Below, piece by piece: positions 1-11,400 of a stretch of 64,000 bases of DNA (positions within the stretch are counted from its first letter, which is position 1; every line of letters begins with the position of its first letter). Both the position numbers and the translations under genes were made by a program. The notes below the pieces were generated by a model. It worked only from the letters and a program-made list of their open reading frames with translations. It ran no database searches and was not told the origin of the DNA. The stretch comes from Brienomyrus brachyistius (taxonomy: Eukaryota; Chordata; Actinopteri; Osteoglossiformes; Mormyridae), in contig NC_064542.1 in NCBI RefSeq assembly GCF_023856365.1, positions 8,115,363-8,179,362 of the forward strand. The letters are read 5' to 3'.

Positions 1-1173
1 AATGGGAAACCAGTCACAATCACAGGGCATTTACATGCAACCAGTCAAACACACAACCAGCCGTATGGTCAATCCAAAGATGCCGATTAGCCAAACTCCA
101 TCAACTGCAAAGGAAACAGATGACAAAGGACATGCAGAAGAATCCCACTCTCATCCATCACTGGGTTGAAGCACACAAATTAATCCAATCACCATGTCCA
201 CCTAAGACAATACTGGTTTATTCAAGTGGAGAGGAACCAGTCAGAGCTAAGCACTGCCCAGAAATTAAATAGCCAACTACCTACTAAGTTCTAGACAAAA
301 AAAAAAACAAAAATTCTAGTCTCAAAAATCATGGAATCTTATTCACTTTCTTAAAGAGCTATATTACCATACAATCACAGACCGGTCCTGCATGTATTAC
401 GTCCTGGCTTTACGATAGCTCCTTAACTACTTAAAGATAATGCATTTGGAGCTCTAGAGAAGATATTATGTATTATACTGGCATTATAGTAAAATACAGT
501 AGATGAGCAACCACCTGATCATACAGTTATGGCAAAGTAGTATTACAGTGATGGGTATTTCCATGCTGAATGGACAGAGTCAGCATGTATAGTACCGAAC
601 AAATGTGATTGTGTCTTTCAATATTTATAAACAGTCTAGGTAATCGCTTTACACTCATTGACTTGTATAAAGAAAATCAAAAGACTTTTAATCAAACCTA
701 GAGTTCTTGTAACTGTAACATATGAATAAATCATATTAAATCAAGTCATGGTCATACTGGCAGTAAACCAGTTAAAATACTTCATTGCACAGGTAGCATT
801 TCATATAAAAATGTTTTTGTTTCTGTTCGTGTATTAGGAGCATTGGCCCATAAGAGTATATGCAACAATAGTCTGCCTGAACAGGAAACGTACTGTCCGG
901 CTTTGGGAGGACTGAGCATTCGCTGTTATCCACCTCACCGCCGCTGCAGAATCTCCCATCTCACCAGATGCCTTGGGACAACAGACTACTGGTCTACAGA
1001 CATGTGGAGTGATACATCCATCCATTTCCAAAGTGAGTGTTCCAGTATGATACCTGACGTAAGATTGAGGGAGTAGCGGGATCCAAGTGTCTGGCCCCCA
1101 AAGCCTTTGCCAGGGTCTTGGTCCTCTTGCTGGGTGGTGCACATTACCTGTCTCTCCCCAGATCGTCCATAGT
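1..1173 (-). other. Probable 3' UTR and downstream flank of the ARID gene
   Basis: No reading frame with family signals. A minus-strand AATAAA (TTTATT on plus at 217-222) could be the poly(A) signal, which would give a UTR of about 950 bases. Inference only. Confidence 0.35.
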
Positions 1174-2400
1174 CTACATGTTTACCTGAGCAGGAAGTTC
1201 ACAGGAATTTGAGCAGCTTCCCAAAGTGGAATCCTCTTTAACCACAGCAAGCAAAGGACGGACATCCACTTCAGAAGGATCCGGGCCACAAGTGGCACCT
1301 TCTTGCTGGGTGACGTGACCATGGAGCAACTCATTGGCCCGTCGTGGCAAGCATAGGTCTGTGGGCGTCTCCTGGGCCAAGGCCACCACAAGGCAGCCAT
1401 TGGTGTTTGGAACTAGGCCTGAATTCTTGACAGACTCCTTGAAGTTGACCTTGGCTTCACAGGGAGGATCATCAGAACACTGGCAGGTATCAAAGACGTC
1501 TGACCTAAGGTCAACAGCAGGTTTCTTGGAAGCCGAGCGCATGCTGAGGTTAAGGGGATACACCTGCTCCTGCAGGCCAGGGTGAGGGCTGGGAGTCTGG
1601 CAAGCGTCACTCAGGTCCTGTGCAAGGACTTCTGACAGCTTCTTCCCGAATGAGCTGAGCTGTGTGGAGCCGGGGGGCATGTGCATCAGATGCCGCACCT
1701 GAAGGCTACAGTCTATGTCCAAAGGGAGGACCTTGAGCGGCTTGGGAAGCTTGCAGAAACCGTCCAGGCTCACACAGTCTGCATGACACTTGCGAGTGCC
1801 ATCATTTGATGGAGATCCAGGATGCCTCTCCCACTTGAGACCGTTCTGACTGTTGCCAGTCTTATTTGTAAGGCAAAAAAGTTCCGTGGGGCTGTGGGAG
1901 CACACAGCAGGTCCCTGAGGGGCCAAGACAGCTGTGGAGTTTAGACCCAAACGAGTTTTGAGGTGATCAAGTGGAGATACTTTTGACAGGCCAATGTCAG
2001 ACAGAGATCCATTGACATGTACCAAGCGTGGGGTGGGCAGCGGCGAAGCATACGTCCAATTTACAGGCTCCATCTTGACACTTGGATCCACTGTTGTAAT
2101 CAGAGGTCCTGAAGGGAGGGGGGTAAGGCCCTGCGTCAATGGGGAATCCTGGAGAGCAAAGCCCTGCACCTCTTCAGAACTGGAGCTGCTTTTCAGATCT
2201 ACAGAGGAGATCCCTTCGACTTCAGGGACGCTGCCGGTACAGTGCTTCTGGCTAACAGTTAGCGGAAGCTCTCTGTCAGATGAGTGGGTCTCTGGGCTTT
2301 TCTGGAGGGGGGCTTTCGCCGCAGTATTAGCGCGGCCCCTGCCTCGGGGTCGCCCTCTTCTCTGTGAAGCGGCAGGGCCTCTTTGTTTCACTTCACCTTC
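1174..2400 (-). CDS. arid6: ARID gene exon 10 (AT-hook 2 and C-terminal region)
   Basis: 1,227 bp, 408 codons plus stop. Opens EGEVKQRG and then the Arg/Gly AT-hook RRGRPRGRGR. The rest is a Ser/Pro-rich, probably disordered region containing VYPLNLSMR and ETPTDLCLP. These resemble CtBP-binding-type motifs and the PTDLSLP motif near the ARID5B C-terminus. Stop TAG at 1174-1176. Confidence 0.88.
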   Translation of the reverse strand, partial: EGEVKQRGPAASQRRGRPRGRGRANTAAKAPLQKSPETHSSDRELPLTVSQKHCTGSVPEVEGISSVDLKSSSSSEEVQGFALQDSPLTQGLTPLPSGPLITTVDPSVKMEPVNWTYASPLPTPRLVHVNGSLSDIGLSKVSPLDHLKTRLGLNSTAVLAPQGPAVCSHSPTELFCLTNKTGNSQNGLKWERHPGSPSNDGTRKCHADCVSLDGFCKLPKPLKVLPLDIDCSLQVRHLMHMPPGSTQLSSFGKKLSEVLAQDLSDACQTPSPHPGLQEQVYPLNLSMRSASKKPAVDLRSDVFDTCQCSDDPPCEAKVNFKESVKNSGLVPNTNGCLVVALAQETPTDLCLPRRANELLHGHVTQQEGATCGPDPSEVDVRPLLAVVKEDSTLGSCSNSCELPAQVNM

Positions 2401-5400
2401 CTGTCAGGGTATGGGGAAGGGGGGGGGCACGTGTGACAGCATCCCACCCTTCAGTTACACAAGGCTTTTCAGCATTCAATTTCATGATTTTGTTCTCAAC
2501 AGTAGTCATTTTGGTCAGCTCACAATCGACGCTATGGTGGTTAACGAGACAGACATTGGGTTGTACACAGACTAGAATCCCCTATGACCTGAATAGCTAA
2601 CAGCAAAATAAAGGCACACCACGTAACCACAGTCATTATGACACTTTTGATTGTCCTTGTTGACAGGACAGCATGCCATGCAAGTTACATTATTGTTCTA
2701 AGCACTGGGACCAAAATCAGTTTTGTGAGCCATGTTTTCATACAAAGGCAGATTTGCATGTAGAGATGCAAGATTTTTCCGTGCAAGATCAGAGAGAAAA
2801 GACAAAATGCAGAAAGGGAAGCCGAATCAATACGATTTCCCATCAACCTTGACAAATTGCCCTAAAATTCAGTTCATTTTTTGCAGTTAAGGTTATTTAA
2901 GACGATAGCTGTATTAATCATACTCAAACAACTGATTCATTTTTATAAGAAGAATAACTACACTAACATAAAATCAAGTCTCTAGGTATTTTTTTAATCA
3001 GTTACTGCTTCTGCTTATCCTGGACACAAATAATTCCTGAATTACTCAGTGAGGTGTGTATTAGTTAAATATCTTCACCAGAATTTGCTGCCGCTTGAAC
3101 TTTTGCTTCCGCACCAAAACAGGCCTCAGGGCTCACGTCTGTCTGACCACAACTAATAACAAACGGCGACATTCATGCAGATCAGGTAAGCCATGTGCAA
3201 GAAAGGCAGCTTTTGTTACTCTGTAAGCATTCAGTCAGCGTCTTACCGAGGAAGCCACTTTCTTGATCTTTAGCCGGGCCTGTGCTCCTCTTCCCCGGGT
3301 CATATCCACCGTCAAGCCAGCTGCAGCGAGTACCTGAGGCTTGTCTGAGCGCGACCCCTTCATCTGCTGTTCATAAGGTAGGATCAACCTGGGGTAAAGC
3401 GGGGAGAGCAGCGCGAGATCAGCAAAGGTTTCTGCGTGGCAGTACGATTCAATGTAATACTACAGCAGTCTGCTCGTATCCGTGGTTTCAGTAGCCATGG
3501 TTTCCGTTATCTGTGGTTGACCACCATCCACAAAAACACACGGAAATATGTGCAACAGCATGTTCTTCAGTGTTCCTTTGTCCTTTGAGTATAAAGAGCA
3601 CAATTCTCATTGCTCCGCCATCCCTTGATACGCGATATTTTTTCATTGCTCTATCGTCCCTTGAGAATTCGGCTCTAGCGCCATAATTCCTTTCATTAGA
3701 CAGAGTGCCACAATACAGTTTTGTATAATAATGTTCAATGTACTTTATTTTTACAGTATTCAGTGTTGATAACTTACACACAGTAAGTTATCATATGAAA
3801 GTACACAAAAATCACGTTATACGCGTGATCTACAATAGGCCTTGGAAGGTATCGTCCGTGGATACGGAGAGACTACTGTATATCTTTTATTTATATCGTC
3901 CGTTAAGCAGCAGCCCCTAACCCACTTTTCATAGTGCCGTCTCGTACACGTGGCTGCACTGGTACTTCCTGGATTTCCACCAAGCTCATTGTACACTTTC
4001 TTCCACAGCCTCTGCGATGTCACCTACATAAGGAAACAGAACAATTACTTGGCAATATAAGAAATGGCAATATATATGTATATATGCAATACATATTATA
4101 CATATAAATGTATGTATGTACACATACATACATACAGTACTGTGCAAAAGTCTTAGGCAGGCAACGTAAATGATGTTTAGATTATCCTCATGTTGGTGTA
4201 AAACTATGATATGATGCCTGTCAACGTGTGTCAGCTTCGCCATTTCAGAACCTCTAAAATCATCCTAGTATTTGCAGCGACCGTCCAGTGCAGCCATGTA
4301 TTTTTTGACTTGGCCACTAGCACACCTCATACAGCTGGTCAATCTCTCACTGACTTTTTAAACCAATATATTTTATTATTTAATTGAGCTGTTGGTGAAA
4401 CTGAAAAAAATCATGGAGCGGCTGAGGTGCCCCTGAGGAGAAGTTTGGGAACTGAAGCGATGTTCATCTAGCCGTCCAACTAGATATCAGTAACGTTTTA
4501 GAAAACAGAAGAATTTATTACTAATGTTTATTGTGTTACTCTTAATTTGCACAAGTTCTAATGTTAAATTGTGTTTTTTGTTCTAAGCCAAAGTACACTT
4601 GCTACCCAGATAAACAGCTTTAAACATTTCTTTGGACTGCCTAAGACTTTTGCACAGTACTGAGCACACGCACACACACACACACACTTAAGCATGTTTT
4701 GAGGATACAGAAAAAAATTGCTAAAAATTTCCGGGAGGCTGTGGAATTAGTCGTCACTTACAAACTGCGGCCACCACTCACCCGCTCATATCCTCCCAGT
4801 CTTTTGACAACGGAGAACAAAAGAAATAGGTCAACTGTAGACAAAAATGTACATACAAGCTTCAGCGACCATTAAAAGTGTAATTCTGAAATAAAAACAT
4901 TTTGAAAGCATTTAAAATGAGAAAACATGCCACATTTTTTTGCTGCTTTCCATTTATCAACAGCATAAAAAGTAAAAACTAGAAAATTAGTTTAGCCATT
5001 CCTGTTTCGGAACAGAATAGCAATTACCAAGATTAAAAGATAAAAATGAAGCCATCAAGCGCAGCGAGAACATGCAAATACACAACAATGAATGCGAGCA
5101 TTATGGGGGAAAAAAGCAAATGAGATAGAGCAGGAAATATGGCTGTTAAAATCAGCCTCCCCTGCAGACTTACCCTTTTTGAAGCCCAGCTTTGGCACTT
5201 TGCTGATGGGGGAGCCTCTTCGTTCCATGAAGATGTAGAGGCGGTCCAGGAAGTTCTGCTCCTCAGGGAGGGGGAGCCAGAGGTGCTCACCCGGGATCTC
5301 AACACCACCCATCACGTTCTCCTAAAGGATGGAGTCAGCGACCAACACTGAACACAGCCAGCTCCACCCAGAAGTTTCACTGAAACCAGTACCGGACCTC

Positions 5401-8400
5401 AAAAACCCACTTACTGGTCTACGGTATCTCACCATTAGACTTACAGCCTGAGTGTAGACTATTCTGAATTGCCTGGAAAATCCCCATGGGGTCATAATCA
5501 CAACGAGAAAATTCTGCAGTCGAACCAAAAGACCAGCTCAAGATCCCATCCACAAGCCTTTGAAAAGCTTTCCTGGGATGTTAGGAACTCAGTCCTGCCT
5601 ATAGCTCTTTGCTGAGAGCAGTTCACCGTTGAGACAAACCGCTTACTCTGTCTAGAGAGACACGTCCTTCTGAGAACCTCAGAGCTCCACAGCACAAAAA
5701 AAATGTCTGGCATTTCAACAGCCCAGTCTTTTCAGGGTTTCCGGGAAGACAGCAAGCCTGAACTTACCTTCGCCTCTATCCAAGAACTCGACTGACTGTA
5801 GTACGCTGCCTCTTTTCCATCCAAACTTTTTCTTTTGCGAGGTCTTCCCTTCAAACTAAGAGACAGGAAGCCTGCATAGGAGGGGAAAAAAACCCACATA
5901 TCTATGAAATGTAATAATTAAAACAATTCTGAAGTTTCATGGAGTGTCACTTCCGAGTGACGGTCGGGAAGGAGGCGTATGCAGAGAGGAAGCAGTTGAT
6001 GCAATATAGATTTCCTGCTCCTGAAGTTAGAGTTTGATTGAGCTATTTTAAAACATTTCATCTATTCGTATGAAATCACAGGTTGGGAGAAATCCTTTAA
6101 GATGCTACATCAATCCCATACTGAAATTAAGGACTGAGAACATGTAGTCATGAACTGCATAATGATGATTGGGCCAAAGACGCACCGCATCTACGATAAC
6201 ATAACATTATCATCAAGCTGAAAAATTCCTATCGTTATTCCGGACTTTACAGGAGCACCATGTGTTCTAGTGGACCTCCCAAGCGGACCCCCATATAAAA
6301 CTGCTTAAAAAATAGGACATACCCAAAATAAAATGCCTTTTTCCTCTTGAAGCACTTGCACTGAAGCGCACCCCCCGCTGCCCAAAGTTAGTGACCTGCA
6401 TTTGCTATTAAACTCGCTGTGATTGGTTATACGGTCACTTTGTCGCCTTTGATTTCCCCCCCAGCACATCCAGTTGCCCCAGCCTTGACAATTGTAAATA
6501 GAAGCGTAAATGTATTAGTTTTTTCCTTCTACTTTCCAATTCTGGCCTAATTTCCAATTCTGGCCTATTCTTAGAAAGCGATTCCACATGCATGTGCCGT
6601 ACCGTCCTTGTAATGCTAATAGTCATTTCTTTATTTACTACTTGAAGGCTACATTCCACAGTTGTTTTTTTAATCATTTTCAAATGTTTCAAAAGCATCC
6701 TATTCATTAGCGGATATTTGTCCAATTCGTACTGCTACAGAGCCTCTAAGAGGTCAGGGTTGGAAAAAATATATATTTCTTTAATTTGTGATCCTTTGCA
6801 ATATTTTTGTGTTCCCTCAATAATATTGCAATCCAACTACATTGCCCACTTGCTATTTGTGGCACTGTGACGGCAGGGATAAACCTAAATAATACAGACA
6901 TGTACTGTAAAGCGTGCTTTAAGAATTAAAATATGAGGCACAATGTACGCCATGTAACTTTAATATTATGCGTTTTTACACGTATTTATTAATAATTGCA
7001 CTGCGTCCATTCACTGCCAGCTGGATGGGCTACTGAATGAAGTGCACACAGAGGCACTGGCTTCACTGGACCTGTTGGTATCGTTTAGATTTACACTTTT
7101 TAGTCCATCTTTTGTACTTTAAACAGACACAGTACAGTTGTTACTAGTAATGGAAAAGTATTGCAAGGGAACTCAAAATCATTTAAAAAATAATTTTCTC
7201 ACCCTGACCTCTTAGGGGCTCGGTACACTGCAGCTGATCTGTAGAAAAAAAAACCCACAAATGCACCACTATCCACAAACCAGTATTTTTACGAAGCGAT
7301 TTGAAAAGGATCTTTCTGGATCACTTCCCATCTGTTTGTGGATTACACGACATTTGTGACTTCGCTTACATTTGCAGATTTTTGCTCTATTCGTAGCGTA
7401 GCTGATCTGTAGAAAAAAAATCCACAACTATGAGATGCAGTAATGATACACATCGCTATCGGGATACGAGATGACTTATATTGAGATATGAGACTTCGGT
7501 CATATCGCACAACCCTATTGGTTAGAATGCATCCATCCATTTTCTGTAACCACTTGTTACACTGTAACTCACAGAGTCAGGGTCAGCCTATTCCATAGGG
7601 TACGGGCGCAAGGCAGGGAACAATCCAGGATGGGGCGCCAACCCATCGCAGGGCACAATCAGGCACACATGCACACCTATGGGCAACTGGCAACTCCAAC
7701 TAACCTCTTCATTTATTTGGACAGTGTGGGGAAGTCAGAGTACCAGGTCAAACATGGTTAGAATCATTTTCCCCCAATCGATCGTTACAAGAAACACTGC
7801 TTGTAGAATTAATAATAAACTTAGTTATTAAGGTCTGCAAAATGTACATATAAAAGAAACTTATAGCAAAAGTGCTTTTTAATCTTCTAATATTAAAGTT
7901 TCTCAAGTTGAATACAAATTAACATTTATTTTTGCGATAAATACCTGTGCACTTCTAACCTCAGTTTACAACACATGCAAATACATAATAATAGCTAAAC
8001 ATTAGATAAATTTTGTGTGTTGCCACCTGCTGTACAAATGGTATCTTTGCAAAATTTACAAATCAGAGTACATCGGTCAAAGCCAGATTCTGCAAATTGA
8101 AACCATAGCCATACAAGTAAAACCCTTTTTTGGAAGCAAATCTTCCTAATCAGGAAGTTTATTCAACAGCGTATCCGATCCGTCTATAATCCATATATGT
8201 TTACTGCGTGACAAGTGGAATTTTTTTTTAGCAGTCCAATGGTATATAATTTTCTTTTTAACAAGTTCGAAAATATTGGTTACAACACATCAATTCGGTT
8301 TTCAGATTAAGATCTAGTCACCAATCCTCTGACACAGATAATCGACAAGTAAGACTAAAATTAGACAGAGCCAACATGTCACGGAGGCTGAAAATGCATT

Positions 8401-11400
8401 GTTTCGCATCGGTCTGTTTTTGTCGCAGTACTGCTGCAGCCGTCGAACACGCAGGCATTGTGTGACAGGCCGCTTGCTGGTTTGTTCTGTCATTATAATA
8501 ACAGTGTTAAGCAGCACTCGTATCTGGGTGCTCAATGAAGGCTCGGCAAGGCCACATTCATGCCTGATCGCCTCCTCGACAGCACGTATGATATGTTTGC
8601 AATATGCTACTTGACTAATGTAAATGTAGTGCTGTATCACAAATCTTGAGTCAATAAGTAAAACACTTATCGTGCATACAGCTGCAACCAGTAATGATAA
8701 ATTTTTGTCATATTACCAACCACTAGCTCCACCTGGCTAATAGACAAAAACCTTGGAAGACTAAAAGAAACACAACCCTGAAAGATGTACAGTCAAACCT
8801 CCCTTCCCCGGGCAGAATGGGAGCAAGTGGGGCCCGTAAGTAAGAAATGTCCGTAACTTAGAAGTACATGGGCAGTACGACGTACATGTACATTTGTACA
8901 CATACAAACTACATGATATTTACCACAGGTAACGAGTTTCGTCCAGGTTTTGGGAATGCGCATCTCTAACAATACAGCGCTTCTTAGCTAATGCAGGATT
9001 AGCGCTAGTTGTCACATGCTTCTACATGTTTTTTGTTCGCCTACCGTAAACTTTGGTCTGCAACTACTCTCTGTGATTTTCCTTGTCGTATCTCTTTTGA
9101 AGGACGTGACACTACGCTTCCTTTATGAAGCCATGGATTTTGCACGGCTGCTGGGCTGTGTAAGCTGGTTTTGAAAATGATCAGCCAAAATAATAGACTT
9201 TCATTACAAAAATGTCAAGCTTAGCGGAACTACTCACTGCTAACAATTATTTTAGGAACTTATTGAAATCATAAAATCTCTTTTTAGCAAATATGCTCAG
9301 ATAAATGCTTAAAATGACATAAAACACATACCGATATCAACATTAAAAATAACTATTACTCACCCAGTACGCATATAGATTTTTCTTATGCTAGTCTTGA
9401 ACATGTATATTAAATTTCTCACATTCAAAAAAAAACAAATTTGATTTCCTAACATTTTTAGTGTGACTAATATTTCTGTTAAAATTAGACTACTTTTGGT
9501 CTCTAACAAAATTACTTAAACTGAAAGGGCGTTGAGAGTGACCATTCCAATGTGGTGGTGGGGGGGGGGTGTCAATTCAGTTACAAATCATGATTCTTGG
9601 GACAGATTCTTAAACATCAATTTAAACATAGGTTGCTGTAATTATGTTACTTCCTCCTACTATTTGGCCAGTTGCACGCATTTAATTTAATATATTGGGA
9701 AACCAAAATGTTCCCAAACCACCGATTTAAGCGACATGGGAGGGTATTCGAGGTTTCCGGCACCAGCTGTAACCAACTCACAGACTCACCGAGACGTTTC
9801 CCATGTTCAGCATCTACTTGTGAATTTAGGGTTCGGCCATGAGATTCATTCATTTCGCCATGCGTTCCAGAGTGAGAATTATGTAACCAAGAGGCACATG
9901 ACAAATACGCTCTCTGCCGACTCCCACGTCTATTCCGACGTTCGACCCACCTTGATGCATCCAGACACTGGCATTGCTTTCCAAACTAGGGTGGTTGAAG
10001 GTGTCCCTGCAGTAGAAAACCCAGGTATTTTGGTGGCCCAGGCATGTTCCTCCAAGGGCCAGGAGATGCGGATCCTGCAGGGAGGTGCAGCCCGCCCCAT
10101 CCTGCATGCGCCTCCGCAGCGAGCGAAACCGGCAGTACTGGGGGTAACTCAGAACCTTCACACACTGGCGGTCCACAGGTGACCGAGCTGAAGAGAGAGG
10201 GATCAGAGTCAGGAGTCTGTTTGTACTGAGCCAGAGTGTCATGTAAAGCCAACACACAGACACCCTGTAACCCAGCCTCACGCTTATTTCTCGCTCCATC
10301 CATGACAGACGTCTTGGAGATGTGCGTCCCTGGGATTGTCCCTTTACAGCATGTGTCACCCAGGCTGTTCCTCTTCCAGCCGGGTGACTCGGGACAGGAC
10401 CACTTCACAAGGTCCTCCAGGCGGATCACCATCTTCTTTGAGACGGCCAACACTTCATCCTTTAGAAGGCAGGCAAGGCTCATAAAGCCATTTCCCTCAA
10501 CATAAACATAACAGCAACCCCGTGAACTGGGAAACGGTTTTAATATTTTTGTCAAATTATTTTTATGTCTATTATTGCATGATTAGTCATTCTGCTATAA
10601 CTACTATTATTTACTAACAATGCAGCCTTATTCCAGCCTTAACTGTACTATTAAGAGGTTTTAGGAAGCCCAGCTCTCCTTTTACAGCAATACAATTTCT
10701 TATGGGCTCTTAATTACGCCAATTTTTTGTTACAATAAAACAATAAAACCCTAGACTTTCCCAACTTTATTGCCTAATGAGTAGGTTCCCCCCCAAAGAC
10801 CTGGGATGGAAAATAAATTACACAAAAACATAGAAACAGAAAACCAGAACTGCCCCCCTTCGATTATGTTAACAAAGTTAACTAAATAGGACCCTGTCAG
10901 ATGGCCAGTTTGCCAGAAATAACCAGAACATGAGATAGTGACACTATCGGGTCACATGTCACATTTCCAAGGAAAAAAGCGCGAGTATTAAAATAAGCTA
11001 CAGGACTACAGGCAACAAGCTGCCATAAGATGAGCTGAGCAAACAATGGAATCACAAACCACCCCGGAGGGAGAGATCATTTTGTAACCCTCCTTTTGCC
11101 ATTTCCACACCCACCTCCCCGTGTTCTCCGGTCCTGCCTTTGGGAGTGTCTTCTGGCAGGAAGTACAGCCTGGAACTAGCCAGGAGGTGGCGCTGTGCCT
11201 GGTCCTCCCACAAAAGGGTGAGCTCCGCTATGCACACAGGCTCCTGGGGTCCGAAGCGGACAAAGAAGAACTGGCCCAAACTCCACACGCTTGGCTGCAG
11301 GCCTGCCTCAGCTTGGTGGCTAAAGGACTTATAAAAGGCAAAGGATCCTCTCAAGCAGTATGGAGACCCCAGCCACTGTCCAAAAAACACACGACAATCA

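Larger units (their letters stand above)
5872..9950 (-). other. Intron 4 of the ARID gene (4.1 kb)
   Basis: AT-rich intron with an inverted-repeat element (6728-7228) and a SINE copy (7530-7745). A short motif, AGCTGATCTGTAGAAAAAAA, occurs twice (about 7231 and 7400). No exon seen. Confidence 0.6.

Noticed and set aside
1994..2575. 193-aa plus-strand frame
   Set aside because: It is antisense to the last ARID exon, whose minus-strand frame has family motifs and fits the splice pattern.
5840..5856. Downstream acceptor (CTCTTAG) for ARID exon 5
   Set aside because: Using it would put exon 5 in phase 2 while exon 4 ends in phase 1. The upstream CTATGCAG acceptor restores frame and has a better pyrimidine tract.
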